A DNA stretch of 64,000 nucleotides from an uncultured Methanolobus sp. (GTDB lineage Archaea > Halobacteriota > Methanosarcinia > Methanosarcinales > Methanosarcinaceae). Positions 17,450 to 31,525 of this stretch are shown piece by piece. The position numbers were made by a program, and so were the translations under genes. Below the pieces are notes generated by a model, which saw only the letters and a list, made by a program, of their open reading frames with translations, was not told the DNA's origin and made no database searches. The stretch covers positions 2,807,562 to 2,871,561 of the forward strand of contig NZ_OY763421.1 in assembly GCF_963667555.1 (NCBI RefSeq). The letters run 5' to 3'. Position 1 is the first letter of the stretch. Every line of letters starts with the position of its first letter.

Positions 17450-18355
17450 ATGAAAACCAAATTCCCCATTCATACTACATTAAGCGCAGACGCTATTAAG
17501 GTTCTTGAAAGATACGAGAAAGAACTTGGTGCAAAGAATGTTGTGCTTGAAAAGGCACTTCTTAATCTTGATTCTACAAGATTCAAGGCCAAGCTTGATA
17601 CTCAGAATATTGACCGTATCATCAAGAGAGTCACAACTGGGATTCCCGGTCTGGATGATTTTCTGGAGGGTGGATTTCCTAAGGGTTTTGCCGTCATTGT
17701 GACAGGTCCGCCTGGTACTGGCAAGACTACTTTTTCAATGCAGTATCTCATGGAAGGTGTGAAGAATGGTGAACGCTGTATCTTTTTCTCATTTGAGGAG
17801 AGGGCGCAGCAGTTAGTCCAGCATTTTGCAAGATTCGGCTGGGATGTAGGTAAGTTCATTGATGATGGCTATCTAGAGATTTTCGGAATATCGATGCTGA
17901 CCTCAGAAGAAATGATGGAGATAATAGATTCACACAAACCGGAAAGGGTTGTTTTTGACTCTATGAATGTCTTAACGGCGCCAAGTGATTTCCGTACTTC
18001 TACTTCATGGCGCGGACTTCACCGTTTGCTAAAGAAGAATCTGACAACTGCTATTCTTGTAACTGAAAAATCTCATGGCATAGAAGTAAAAGAGTATGAT
18101 GATTTTGATTTCCTGGGCGACGGTGTTGTTTTCCTTGATTTCATTCAGACAAATGATATTGATACTACTCCAATGCCTGTAATGGCCGTTCAGAAAATGA
18201 GGGCAACTCGTGTGGATCATACGCCTCAGCCATTCAGGTTCACAAATAATGGTATAGCCAAATACAGGGCTCTTAACATTCCTTCAAAGGTTCTGCAGGA
18301 TAGAATTGAAAAGCGCAGGGCAGAAAGACTTGGAATGTCAATGGATGAAGTATGA
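17450..18355 (+). CDS. KaiC/RAD55-like ATPase with N-terminal helical extension
   Basis: A 301-residue protein. Residues 1-55 form a short helical region (ending KALLNLDSTRFKAKLD) that could be a ribbon-helix-helix-like or dimerisation segment. The RecA-fold domain carries Walker A GPPGTGKT at 86-93 and the catalytic pair E116-E117 in FFSFEERAQQ. The ATG at 17450 overlaps a GTG at 17447; GGTGGTG just upstream is the likely ribosome-binding site. It is the third KaiC-family gene in the window and is not adjacent to the other two. Its 3' end overlaps the convergent DUF1614 gene by 18 bases. Confidence 0.88.
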   Translation: MKTKFPIHTTLSADAIKVLERYEKELGAKNVVLEKALLNLDSTRFKAKLDTQNIDRIIKRVTTGIPGLDDFLEGGFPKGFAVIVTGPPGTGKTTFSMQYLMEGVKNGERCIFFSFEERAQQLVQHFARFGWDVGKFIDDGYLEIFGISMLTSEEMMEIIDSHKPERVVFDSMNVLTAPSDFRTSTSWRGLHRLLKKNLTTAILVTEKSHGIEVKEYDDFDFLGDGVVFLDFIQTNDIDTTPMPVMAVQKMRATRVDHTPQPFRFTNNGIAKYRALNIPSKVLQDRIEKRRAERLGMSMDEV

Positions 18356-19033
18356 CAATAAACTGGCAACAATAGTTGTCAGGTATATTGCTTTAAAGCT
18401 ACCGGCGCCACCAATGCTAATAAAGGCACTGCCGGTTCTTTCTTTATTGAATGTGAGTACTGATATCATATTTCCTGTCAATATTCCTCCAACGCCTGCT
18501 ATGAATGTGACAGATGCGGCATTTTCGGGTGAAACTATTAATGAGAATGGTAATGCTATAAGGCCGATATAATCCGGCACTATTAATCCGATTCCTCCCA
18601 TCATCTCACAAAGAAGGCTAACGGCAACAACTACTATGAGCATTATTTCCAGTGCTGTGTTGTTGGGCTGTGTCAGCAGGAGGTATATTGTTGCAAGTGC
18701 GGGGATTATTGCGCCACCAAGGTTTGCAGTTATTGTTGTGGTAAAAACCCTGTCCTTTCCGATATTCAGTTCCTTTACAACCGGGACTGAATATATGTCT
18801 TCTAGAATTGGTGCATACCTGAACAATTGTTCTGGCTTTTTGGACCGGGTGCTGAATAAAGGTATTTCAATAATAGAGCCAAGAAGCATGGTAAAAAGGA
18901 CGATCATTAGCGCAAAGGAACTTATTGTCCCCAGTGCAATATGTCCTTTGTAGCAAAGGGCTGCCGTGGGGAGCAGAATCAGTACAAAAGCTGCGTATGT
19001 CCTAATCTCGGAACTATTAGTATATCCTCTCAT
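18338..19033 (-). CDS. DUF1614-family multi-span membrane protein
   Basis: A 231-residue membrane protein with about seven hydrophobic segments. The middle carries conserved-looking polar motifs: TANLGGAIIPA and GGIGLIVPDYIGLIA, then FIAGVGGILTGN. This matches the DUF1614 family, for which I know no established function; transport is an inference from topology. The gene overlaps the KaiC-like gene tail to tail by 18 bases. Confidence 0.82.
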   Translation of the reverse strand: MRGYTNSSEIRTYAAFVLILLPTAALCYKGHIALGTISSFALMIVLFTMLLGSIIEIPLFSTRSKKPEQLFRYAPILEDIYSVPVVKELNIGKDRVFTTTITANLGGAIIPALATIYLLLTQPNNTALEIMLIVVVAVSLLCEMMGGIGLIVPDYIGLIALPFSLIVSPENAASVTFIAGVGGILTGNMISVLTFNKERTGSAFISIGGAGSFKAIYLTTIVASLLSYFIH

Positions 19034-19117
19034 CTGTCCTCGATAGTTATTAGGGCTTTAGAGCTTTAATATTTTTGGTGAGATATACTATTCGTATATC
19101 TCAAAAAAGCGGGTAAT

Positions 19118-19654
19118 TCAGTAGTAATCAAGCTGAGACTGGAGTAGTTCCTGTCTTTTCTTTTCCAGATAGCTGTAAACACTTCCGTGATTCGCTCCTT
19201 CAATAAGCATTTCAATCGCAGTTCTGGCTATCTGGTTCTGTTCTGGTGTGCCGATAACACTAACTGTTTTACCATAGACTGACATTTTCACGCCTATCAG
19301 CCTTTCGGTTATTTCACGGGTCTTGCCGCCTTTTCCTATTATTCTTCCTTTAAGGCGCAGCAATTCTTTCTGGGTTCCTGTGTGTTTTGAAAGGTCAATG
19401 ACTTCAAGCATCAGCATGTCATCATCGAACATTGTGAATGTTTTGTCAGGATTGAATCCTCTTGCAATTGCATTGATCACATCTTCTGCCTTCATGGCAC
19501 CAACCGGGTCGTCTCCTGGTATGATCTCTACAGTTCCTTCCTCACTGTCAATATCCAGACTTGCTGCTGATTTCTCTTCTATTATCTGTTTGACGCGGCC
19601 CTTTGGTCCGATTATTGCGCCAACTCTGTCTTTAGGAACTTTGATATGTGTCAT
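19118..19654 (-). CDS. KH-domain RNA-binding protein (archaeal Dim2/Pno1 homologue)
   Basis: A 178-residue protein with two KH domains. KH1 has the GxxG loop in GAIIGPKGRVKQII (residues 12-25), KH2 in GRIIGKGGKTREI (about 104-116). Archaeal Dim2 binds near the 3' end of 16S rRNA in small-subunit maturation. It follows the RIO1 kinase gene by 19 bases; Rio1 and Dim2 work in the same late 40S/30S maturation steps, which supports the assignment. Confidence 0.92.
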   Translation of the reverse strand: MTHIKVPKDRVGAIIGPKGRVKQIIEEKSAASLDIDSEEGTVEIIPGDDPVGAMKAEDVINAIARGFNPDKTFTMFDDDMLMLEVIDLSKHTGTQKELLRLKGRIIGKGGKTREITERLIGVKMSVYGKTVSVIGTPEQNQIARTAIEMLIEGANHGSVYSYLEKKRQELLQSQLDYY

Positions 19655-19673
19655 AGTAATCTGCCTTCATAAT

Positions 19674-20483
19674 TTATAGGTCATTTTCTTTGTTTTTTGA
19701 TTCTTTGTTCCTGATCGATGTGTACAGTTCGTGTGGATCTTCGCTAATGCCGTATTTTTTGAAATAGCGTGTTATGTTCTCGATGTCTCTTATCAGGAAT
19801 TCTATGGATCGGGGATGTTCCCTGGTTACTGATTGTCCCATGTCTATGAATACTGGTTCGTCGGTTTCGGGGATTATGAGTATGTTGTACTCGCTCAGAT
19901 CGCCATGTACCAAGTTTGCTTCGTTGTACAGGAGATCAATGTAATTAATGATCGTGTTGAATGCTTCCTTTGCAGCTTCTTTTTCCATTTTGTAGTCTTT
20001 TAGTTGCGGGTAGGGTACTCCTTCTTCTCCCATAAATTCCATCACTAAGATATTGCGTTCTGCTACAATGGGTTCAGGCACTCTTAGGCCTGCTTCTTTT
20101 GCACGCACGAGGTTTCTTTGTTCCTTCTTTGTCCATGCAAATATTATGTCGCGTTTTGAATGCCTCACGTTTCTGAAACGCGGGTCTCCGAGGATGTAGT
20201 CTTCCATTGAATTGAAGGTGCTTGAAGATATTCTGTATATCTTCACAGCTATGTCTTTTTCAGTGTCTTCAGCAAGGAATACATTTGCCTCTTTTCCTGT
20301 GCTGATGGATCCTCCAATGGCTTCTATTATTCCTTTATTAGATAATGTATAAAGGGTCTTTAAGGTTGGCTCGTCAAAGACATTCTCTTTTACTTTTAAT
20401 GTATCAGTGTCTTTGCGCCTCATCCTTGATTTGTCGACTTCGGTGTCAATGCGTTTAACTTTACTTGTTACTTCTTTTTTCAT
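19674..20483 (-). CDS. rio1: RIO1-type serine/threonine protein kinase
   Basis: Atypical kinase of small ribosomal subunit maturation. The 269-residue product has the RIO ATP-binding loop STGKEANVF (about 61-69), catalytic loop LVHGDLSEYNILI and metal-binding IDMGQSV in place of DFG. It lies between aIF1A (8 bases upstream) and the KH protein (19 bases downstream), a conserved archaeal translation cluster. The C-terminal tail is Lys/Glu-rich. Confidence 0.95.
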   Translation of the reverse strand: MKKEVTSKVKRIDTEVDKSRMRRKDTDTLKVKENVFDEPTLKTLYTLSNKGIIEAIGGSISTGKEANVFLAEDTEKDIAVKIYRISSSTFNSMEDYILGDPRFRNVRHSKRDIIFAWTKKEQRNLVRAKEAGLRVPEPIVAERNILVMEFMGEEGVPYPQLKDYKMEKEAAKEAFNTIINYIDLLYNEANLVHGDLSEYNILIIPETDEPVFIDMGQSVTREHPRSIEFLIRDIENITRYFKKYGISEDPHELYTSIRNKESKNKENDL

Positions 20484-20491
20484 GTTCTGTT

Positions 20492-20809
20492 TTATCCTTT
20501 CAGGTATCCCTTGCGTTCAAGCCAGTTAACCTGTGGACGTGTATATTTCCATATTACGTCTGCTTTCTCGTTCTGGAAGTCCCAGGGGACTGCAATTACA
20601 ATATCTCCTTCCCGTATCCATGTTTTCTTTTTCATTGATCCGGGGATTCTGCCCATCCTCACGACGCCATCCATGCATCTGAGCTTTACGTGATTTGCTC
20701 CTAGCATGTTTTCCACGGTGGCTAGAATTTCGTTGTTTTCCTTGCGCGGGGTGCGAACTCTTGTGACTTCGCCTGTATCTGGAACATTGTTTCTTTTCTT
20801 ATTCTGCAA
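20492..20809 (-). CDS. eif1a: Translation initiation factor aIF1A
   Basis: An OB-fold factor binding the A site of the small subunit during initiation. The 105-residue protein has the family core [21 protein letters not shown] and ends in [20 protein letters not shown]. The start is a TTG at 20809 with the Shine-Dalgarno GAGGGAT 5 bases upstream; no better ATG exists. First gene of the aIF1A-RIO1-KH operon. Confidence 0.95.
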   Translation of the reverse strand: MQNKKRNNVPDTGEVTRVRTPRKENNEILATVENMLGANHVKLRCMDGVVRMGRIPGSMKKKTWIREGDIVIAVPWDFQNEKADVIWKYTRPQVNWLERKGYLKG

Positions 20810-20969
20810 GCTTATCCCTCTTGCATTTTTCTGGGTTGAGTACTGCTATGTCACATATATTGTTAAAGCTTGCGTAGCTCTGCTTTTGTTTATAGTTGGG
20901 TTCTTTTTTGTTGACATTATGATGTATTTTTCGACATATTATTTACTCAAAATTAATTAAATACGTTAT

Positions 20970-20979
20970 CTTTATATAT
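20970..20979 (+). promoter_or_regulatory. Upstream rRNA TATA box (P1)
   Basis: CTTTATATATG is a strong archaeal box A. The expected start about 25 bases downstream falls near 21000, at the beginning of a hairpin CCCTCCAAG/CTTGGAAGGG. Confidence 0.6.
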
Positions 20980-21173
20980 GATGTGTGATATGTATGAATT
21001 CCCTCCAAGGTAGCTTGGAAGGGTCATGAGTGCTTTTCTGTCTTCTGGACAGTGAGTTTATGACGGTGCCACAAACTCCATATAGGATTAAATCATAACT
21101 ATGTAATCCGAGTGGAAATGTGGGCATAATATGTGTGCTCCAAAGGCCCATCCTTTGGCTTCGAACCAAGCGT

Positions 21174-21189
21174 TCGAAAGCCTTATATA
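21174..21189 (+). promoter_or_regulatory. Main rRNA promoter (P2)
   Basis: CGAAAGCCTTATATA combines a purine-rich upstream (BRE-like) element with a TATA box, the pattern of strong archaeal rRNA promoters. Start expected near 21211. Confidence 0.7.
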
Positions 21190-21305
21190 CGATGGCGACC
21201 TTTGAAGGAGTCCGCGCAAATCGCGCGAAAACACTTACAATCACCGCCTTACAAGTGGAGACTGAAGTTTTTTCAGTCTGACGTTGGATTTGGCAGTTCG
21301 GTTAA

Positions 21306-22966
<1,661 letters not shown>

Positions 22967-23020
22967 ATCGAAAAACTGTCAGATCCGAGAAAAGTAAGGT
23001 TCAATAAGTGAATCTTCTAT

Positions 23021-23093
23021 GGGCTTGTAGATCAGTTGGAAGATCGTCGCCTTTGCAAGGCGAAGGCCCAGGGTTCGAATCCCTGCAAGTCCA
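23021..23093 (+). tRNA. tRNA-Ala (TGC) in the 16S-23S spacer
   Basis: Acceptor GGGCTTG pairs with CAAGTCC, discriminator A. The anticodon stem-loop is TCGCC-TTTGCAA-GGCGA, giving TGC. The T-arm is CAGGG-TTCGAAT-CCCTG. The G-T pair expected at position 3-70 of alanine tRNAs is present (G3 with T70). Confidence 0.97.
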
Positions 23094-23167
23094 TTATTAG
23101 TGCACCTACCGAGTAACGTCTGTGGGGAAGGATGAAGCGGCTGAAGCAACAACAGCTGCAATGAGAT

Positions 23168-26188
<3,021 letters not shown>

Positions 26189-26237
26189 TTCTTTGATAAA
26201 GTATTTATACAATGGTTCCATCCATGTATCGCTCGTT

Positions 26238-26309
26238 GCCAAGATGGCGGAGCGGCTACGCAATCGCCTGCAGAGCGATTCCATTCCGGTTCGAATCCGG
26301 ATCTTGGCT
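26238..26309 (+). tRNA. tRNA-Cys (GCA) between 23S and 5S
   Basis: Acceptor GCCAAGA pairs with TCTTGGC, discriminator T as in cysteine tRNAs. The anticodon stem-loop is ATCGC-CTGCAGA-GCGAT, giving GCA. This is the tRNA that the SepRS encoded at 43991 charges with phosphoserine in methanogens. Its place in the rRNA operon ties its supply to ribosome synthesis. Confidence 0.97.
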
Positions 26310-26335
26310 TAACTTTATCGTTCATCGTGAGTGAG

Positions 26336-26457
26336 TTTGGCGGCCATAGCGGCGGGGCGATTCCTGTACCCATCCCGAACACAGAAGATAAGTCCGCCAG
26401 CGTTCCTTATTGTACTGAAGTATGAGAGTCTTCGGGAACTCTGGATCGCTGCCAACT
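26336..26457 (+). rRNA. 5S ribosomal RNA
   Basis: TTGGCGGCCATAGCGGCGGGG at the start and CGCTGCCAAC at the end pair as helix I, with the conserved loop CCCATCCCGAACACAGAAGATAAG inside. Flanking GAGTGAGT/ACTCACTC extend the terminal helix beyond the mature RNA. The next T-rich tracts, 26490-26540, probably end the operon. Confidence 0.93.
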
Positions 26458-26618
26458 CACTCACAATTGATTCTAACTACTACACTACTATTTTTTCTGA
26501 CAAGAATTTTTCTAACTTAGTATTTATTTTGTATTTTTTGAGTTTATGGCTGTTCTGACAGTTCACTATACTGCGCAAAGCGCGGCAAAGAGCAATAACA
26601 AATTGATATTAATTAGCT

Positions 26619-27278
26619 TTACTTCTCCACGTTTCTGCCCATTGCTTCATTAACATCAGGAATAAAATCAGCTTTTGTAACAATAATAACCTCATCCTTT
26701 TCTCTAAGCTTTGGATCTTTACCTGCAAGGATGAATTCATTCTTTCGATAAATCCCAATGAAAGCGCTATCATTGGGGAGTTGTATTTCTGACAATTTCT
26801 TCTCGATCACACTTTCAGTTGCCATAATTCCCATGAACCTTACTTCTGAACGAACCAAATTGCTTAGCTCGATAGTGTTTATACCTCTAAGTACATCTGC
26901 AATATATCTGGATGAAATACTTGAAGGATTTATCATGTAGTAAAAACCAAGCTTATTGGCAACATCCATGAACTGCTTGTCATCTATCTTCAGAATTATT
27001 TTTTCAACCTTTGCATCCCTGGCAATCAAACCAATAAGAATATTGTTCTGATCATTATTTGTACAGGCGACAATTGCATCTGCACTTGCAAGGTCTGCCT
27101 TTTCCAGAATATCAGGTCTGGTGCCTTCTGCATTTATAACAGTACAATCCAGAGTTTCAGCAAGCTCTTTTGCAATTGCCTCGTCTTTCTCTATAAGTAT
27201 AACTTCTTTCCCCTGGTCGATCATATTCTTTGTCAGAAGTATTCCCAGTGATCCTGCACCTACAACGATAACTCTCAT
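26619..27278 (-). CDS. trkA: Trk potassium uptake regulatory subunit TrkA
   Basis: Cytoplasmic NAD-binding gating subunit of the Trk potassium channel. The Rossmann motif VVGAGSLG is at 4-11, a second acidic strand is VILIEKDE near 30, and a C-terminal TrkA_C domain covers about 140-219. Only one RCK unit is present (219 residues), as in many archaea. Its start overlaps the trkH stop by 4 bases, so the pair is translationally coupled. Confidence 0.95.
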   Translation of the reverse strand: MRVIVVGAGSLGILLTKNMIDQGKEVILIEKDEAIAKELAETLDCTVINAEGTRPDILEKADLASADAIVACTNNDQNNILIGLIARDAKVEKIILKIDDKQFMDVANKLGFYYMINPSSISSRYIADVLRGINTIELSNLVRSEVRFMGIMATESVIEKKLSEIQLPNDSAFIGIYRKNEFILAGKDPKLREKDEVIIVTKADFIPDVNEAMGRNVEK

Positions 27279-28732
27279 GTTCTCACGATCCTCTTATTGT
27301 TCCATTTTCTTTTGATCCATGTTCCCGGCATAAACAGCAGTATCAATGGTATAATTTCAATTCTGCCAAATAACATATCAATAATAAGCACAGCTTTTAG
27401 AATCGCTGGCATTGCAGCACTTGTAGCTCCCGCAGAAAGTCCCACTGTACTCAATGCACTTGAAACTTCAAACACCGAAGTGCTGGTATCCACTCCATAA
27501 AGCATGAATATGAATGATGAAGCTACAAGTATCAATACATAAAGCAGCATGAATGTCACCAGATTATATATCTCCTCACTTTCTATTACATGTTCTTCTA
27601 TTTTCATGGGAGTGATAGTTTCTCTTGGAAGGAACAATCTCATTAGCACATTATGTACTATTTTAAAGAGTAGGAGCACCCTGAAAACTTTAATTCCTCC
27701 AGCAGTTGATCCCATACATCCTCCGATCCACATCACAAATATCAGTACTGCTTTTGATGCTTCCGATAGGACCGACAGGTCAAAAGTGGAAAAACCAGCA
27801 GTCGTAATTGCAGAGATGATCTGGAATAAATTATCTTTGATTACGGCATACACAAAGTTCTCTCTGGATAATGTAAAAGCAAATACTATTGAACCCAGCA
27901 ATATTGTTATCAGGAAATACTTTAGTTCCTTGTCCCTGAAGAATTTCTCCGGCTTCTTGAACAGGTAAGGGTAGAGTACAAAGCTGATGGCTCCCAGGAT
28001 ACATGAAATACTGATGGCGGCAGGTGTCAAATTACCGTTATATGCGCCTATACTGGCAGTTTGTGTTGAAAAACCTCCTGTAGATACGCAGCAGAAAGCA
28101 TGACATATTGAGTCAAAAAGAGACATTCCACTAAGTAGCAATAATCCAATGGAAAAAAGTGTTATAACCACGTAAACCTTGCCAAGTGTACGGGTTGTGG
28201 ATATTACTGTTGGCTTTAGTTTCATGTCTCCATAGTTGGCTTTGTATATTCTGAATGCCGTAGTTCCCGGGCTGATAAGGACTGAAAGGACCACAAGAAT
28301 AATTCCTATTCCTCCTACCCATTGTCCCCATGAGCGTGCAAAAAGGAAAACCGGTCCAACATCGGCAGGAGCAACACTGAGTCCGGTTGTTGTAACTGCG
28401 GATACGCTTTCAAAGTAAGCATCAAATAACGGCATGCCAGTTGACAGTGACATAGGAATGGAACTCAGTAGTGCTGATATGGGGAATACCAGAGCAACAA
28501 TAATGAGTGCTTCTTTCGTTTCAAGGTCATAATCCGGTAAAGTCCTGTATGTAATTGAGCCCGCTAAAAAAATAATGGCTGCACAAACTCCATAATATGC
28601 AGCTGCTTCAAAATTGTGGAATAATAAGGCTACAATCATCGGAGCAACAAGAACAAATGAAAAAGCCAGAAGATAATATCCCATGTACTTCGCTACAGCC
28701 TTGGTATTAACAGGAGTATGCAGTTCGTACAT
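27275..28732 (-). CDS. trkH: Trk potassium uptake membrane subunit TrkH
   Basis: The potassium-translocating subunit, with four repeated membrane-pore-membrane units. Selectivity-filter segments are visible as TTTGLSVA (about 110), CVSTGGFST, ITTAGFSTFD and LSTVGLSAGA. The frame is open to an ATG at 28756, but a TATA box on the minus strand at about 28759-28772 would start transcription near 28740. The Met at 28732 (MYELHTPVNTK) is therefore preferred, giving 485 residues and an almost leaderless message. Followed by trkA with a 4-base overlap. Confidence 0.93.
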   Translation of the reverse strand: MYELHTPVNTKAVAKYMGYYLLAFSFVLVAPMIVALLFHNFEAAAYYGVCAAIIFLAGSITYRTLPDYDLETKEALIIVALVFPISALLSSIPMSLSTGMPLFDAYFESVSAVTTTGLSVAPADVGPVFLFARSWGQWVGGIGIILVVLSVLISPGTTAFRIYKANYGDMKLKPTVISTTRTLGKVYVVITLFSIGLLLLSGMSLFDSICHAFCCVSTGGFSTQTASIGAYNGNLTPAAISISCILGAISFVLYPYLFKKPEKFFRDKELKYFLITILLGSIVFAFTLSRENFVYAVIKDNLFQIISAITTAGFSTFDLSVLSEASKAVLIFVMWIGGCMGSTAGGIKVFRVLLLFKIVHNVLMRLFLPRETITPMKIEEHVIESEEIYNLVTFMLLYVLILVASSFIFMLYGVDTSTSVFEVSSALSTVGLSAGATSAAMPAILKAVLIIDMLFGRIEIIPLILLFMPGTWIKRKWNNKRIVRT

Positions 28733-28758
28733 ATTGTATAATGATATCTGAATCATTA

Positions 28759-28772
28759 TAAATTATATAGTA
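28759..28772 (-). promoter_or_regulatory. TATA box of trkHA
   Basis: Minus-strand ACTATATAATTTATA. The distance to the Met codon at 28732 implies a very short 5' leader. Confidence 0.5.
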
Positions 28773-28838
28773 AGTTTTGAATTCATTCTCCTTCTGATTG
28801 TCTTGTTTATTGTTGTCATGAAGAACTTCCCAGAGGAA

Positions 28839-28848
28839 GCTTAAATAT
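28839..28848 (+). promoter_or_regulatory. TATA box of tgtA
   Basis: TTAAATATAT lies about 26 bases before the ATG at 28872. There is no Shine-Dalgarno in CTAGAGACTCATG, so a leaderless or near-leaderless transcript is likely. Confidence 0.55.
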
Positions 28849-28871
28849 ATCTTAACTTCATCTAGAGACTC

Positions 28872-30341
28872 ATGTCACAATTCGATATAATACACAAGGA
28901 TGCGGCAGGTCGTATCGGTAAACTCACAACTCCGCACGGTGTGGTTGAAACTCCTACCGTAATGCCTGTTATCAATCCAAATATCCAGACCATAAAACCA
29001 TCTGAAATGAAGGAATTTGGTGCTGAGATCCTTATCACAAATTCATATATCATTTACCGCAAAGATGAGTTAAGGGAAAAAGCTCTCAAAGACGGTTTGC
29101 ATGCATTACTCGATTATGACGGTCCCATCATGACTGACTCTGGTTCTTTCCAGCTTTCAGTCTACGGTGAAGTAGAAGTCACAAACGCGGAAATAATAGA
29201 TTTCCAGCAAAAGATCGGAACTGATATTGGTGTTCCTCTTGATATCCCGACACATCCTGATGTATCCTATGAGAAAGCAAAGGAAGACATGGATATCACA
29301 ATAGAACGCCTTAAAGAAGCAAGAGGTCTTGTAAAAGAAGGCGGCATGCTCCTTGCAGGTCCGGTGCAGGGTGCCACATACAAAGACCTTCGTGAAGAAT
29401 GTGCGCGTGAACTTTCAGATGTTGGTTTTGATGTTTATCCATTCGGTGCGGTCGTTCCACTCATGGAAGCTTATCGCTATGCAGACCTAGTGGATGTTAT
29501 CGCTTCAGCTAAAAAAGGTCTGGACCCTGTAGCGCCAGTTCATCTTTTCGGAGCCGGACATCCAATGATGTTTGCACTTGCTGTTGCTCTTGGATGTGAT
29601 CTCTTTGACTCTGCAGCCTATGCACTTTATGCTAAGGACAAACGCTACATAACTTCAAGAGGCACTTACCATGTAGACAAACTGAAGTATCTGCCGTGCT
29701 CATGCCCTGTATGTATGAACCACACCGCAGAAGAACTTAAAAAAGCCCACAACTGTATTGAGCTTCTTGCAAGACACAATCTCTATGTTACATTTGAGGA
29801 AATGCGCGAGGTCAAGCAAGCCATCTGGGAAGGTAATCTTCTGGAACTGGTAGAACAGCGCTGCCGTTCTCATCCACGGATGCTGGAAGCCTTAAAGCAG
29901 ATGACCAATTATTCATCATGGCTGGAGGAATGCGATCCGTCATCCAAATCTACATTCTTCTATTGCGGTCCGGAATCTGCAAAGAGGCCAGAGGTTCTTC
30001 GTTTCACCAAACAGCTTGAAAGACTCACTATCAAAGGTTCAGTGCTTATCAGGCCATATCCTACAAAGAAGGATAAGGAATATGACAACGTCATGGTATT
30101 CAAGCCGCCATTCGGTTCCTATCCACAGGATCTTGCAGAGGTGTATCCTTTCAATGCAGAAGTTGTAAGGACTCCTGACTATGAAGCTCTGGAAACTGCT
30201 TTTCTAAATACTATTAAACTTATCGAGCTGAATCCTGAAGCAAACTACACTTTCCTTATGAGGGAAAGTTATGAACATCCTCTGGTAGAGAAACTTGCTG
30301 GGATGGATAACGTGACAATTGTTCCGCCAAAAAGCGATTAA
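28872..30341 (+). CDS. tgtA: Archaeosine tRNA-guanine transglycosylase
   Basis: Exchanges guanine-15 of archaeal tRNAs for preQ0, the first tRNA step of archaeosine synthesis. The TIM-barrel domain has MTDSGSFQLSVYG near 90 (first catalytic Asp), FGAGHPMMFALAVALGCDLFDSAAYALYAK (second Asp) and the zinc site CSCPVC followed by a downstream His. The product is 489 residues with additional C-terminal domains beyond the catalytic core but, as far as I can see, no full PUA domain at the end. The start is the ATG close to a TATA box; translation is probably leaderless. Confidence 0.95.
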   Translation: MSQFDIIHKDAAGRIGKLTTPHGVVETPTVMPVINPNIQTIKPSEMKEFGAEILITNSYIIYRKDELREKALKDGLHALLDYDGPIMTDSGSFQLSVYGEVEVTNAEIIDFQQKIGTDIGVPLDIPTHPDVSYEKAKEDMDITIERLKEARGLVKEGGMLLAGPVQGATYKDLREECARELSDVGFDVYPFGAVVPLMEAYRYADLVDVIASAKKGLDPVAPVHLFGAGHPMMFALAVALGCDLFDSAAYALYAKDKRYITSRGTYHVDKLKYLPCSCPVCMNHTAEELKKAHNCIELLARHNLYVTFEEMREVKQAIWEGNLLELVEQRCRSHPRMLEALKQMTNYSSWLEECDPSSKSTFFYCGPESAKRPEVLRFTKQLERLTIKGSVLIRPYPTKKDKEYDNVMVFKPPFGSYPQDLAEVYPFNAEVVRTPDYEALETAFLNTIKLIELNPEANYTFLMRESYEHPLVEKLAGMDNVTIVPPKSD

Positions 30342-30423
30342 TTGTAAAATTAATACTACTAAATTATCTTAAAATAAAATAGAGAATATCTGAATAAATT
30401 GTTATTCAGACATTCTTTTCAGT

Positions 30424-31317
30424 TCAGTCCTTTCTTCTCTGCATTACGAATGCAAGACCTATGATCGCTGCTACTGGGAGTGCAATTGTAGGAAATTCAG
30501 GGATCTGATTGTTAGATGTTGATGCAATGTTAACAGATGCAGTATCTGTATCATTGATTCCATCCCAACTTGTGACTTTAAGGCCAACTGTGTAGGTCCC
30601 AGGTTCTGTGAATATGTATTCTGGAGTACTACCAGTGCCATCATCATATTCTCCATCTCCGTCAAAGTCCCACTCATAGTCCTTTATTCCCATATCAGGT
30701 GCTGCTACCATCATTGGCTGAACTGCAGCTGTTGCCCTGAACTCTCTGATGTCATAGCTTCCTGTTCCATCAAAGTTTACAGGAGTATCTTCTATTCCTG
30801 AATAGTACTTTCCGGCATCAGCTACTATTGGATTTCCGACTTCTACGGTTGTGGAGCAGTATATGGTGTCTCCAAAATCGATTCCTCCGCCTACGATATA
30901 GATGGATGCCTGCAATTGTGCATCATACACTCCGGGCAGTTCGTCAACAAAATAATCGCTATCTTCATACCCGTTTAATGTCATAGTTGTAGTGTTGCTC
31001 CATATTCTTTGACTAGCTGGAACTACCAGGAAATCCTCGTAAACCATATCGCCATCAAAATCCCATCCAAAGTATACTGTTGCCCATACTTCAGATTCAG
31101 GATTATTAATGGTGTCCATCCACTGTTCCGGTATGTCTGTAATCGTAACTGTGGGTGTTAGTAGTACTTCGCGACCCATTACCATGGAGTATGGTCCTCC
31201 ACAGTTTACGGAGTCAGTTGTTCCGACGTATGCAAGTGCAGACGCGTTTCCTATAAATAATAGTGAAACAGCAAGAGCTGCAACTATCTTTATGTATATC
31301 TTGTATTTTTCTATCAT
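30424..31317 (-). CDS. Secreted PKD-domain protein with PEF-CTERM anchor
   Basis: A 297-residue surface protein. Residues from the preferred start (Met at 31317) form a signal peptide, MIEKYKIYIKIVAALAVSLL ending near NASALA. A PKD-like beta domain lies near the end (DYEWDFDGDGEYDDGTGSTPEYIFTEPGTYTV, quoted in part: DGDGEYDDG is likely calcium-binding). The tail IPEFPTIALPVAAIIGLAFV plus QRRKD is a PEF-CTERM sorting signal. The Shine-Dalgarno TGGTGG supports this start over an upstream in-frame ATG at 31356. Function unknown; convergent with tgtA. Confidence 0.88.
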   Translation of the reverse strand: MIEKYKIYIKIVAALAVSLLFIGNASALAYVGTTDSVNCGGPYSMVMGREVLLTPTVTITDIPEQWMDTINNPESEVWATVYFGWDFDGDMVYEDFLVVPASQRIWSNTTTMTLNGYEDSDYFVDELPGVYDAQLQASIYIVGGGIDFGDTIYCSTTVEVGNPIVADAGKYYSGIEDTPVNFDGTGSYDIREFRATAAVQPMMVAAPDMGIKDYEWDFDGDGEYDDGTGSTPEYIFTEPGTYTVGLKVTSWDGINDTDTASVNIASTSNNQIPEFPTIALPVAAIIGLAFVMQRRKD

Positions 31318-31525
31318 ATTTACCACCAAGCTAGGCATGATACTAAAGATTTTCAAGCTATTTATATTGCTTTACATGGTCACAAATAGTATGAGATTAT
31401 ATAGCAGAAGTATCTGCCAATTAGACTGGATACAAAGTTTCTCTTTTAATCAATATTATTCCTGACAACCCTAATACTAATATATAATACAGGGAATTAG
31501 GTGCTATAATCTACAGGTGATATAC

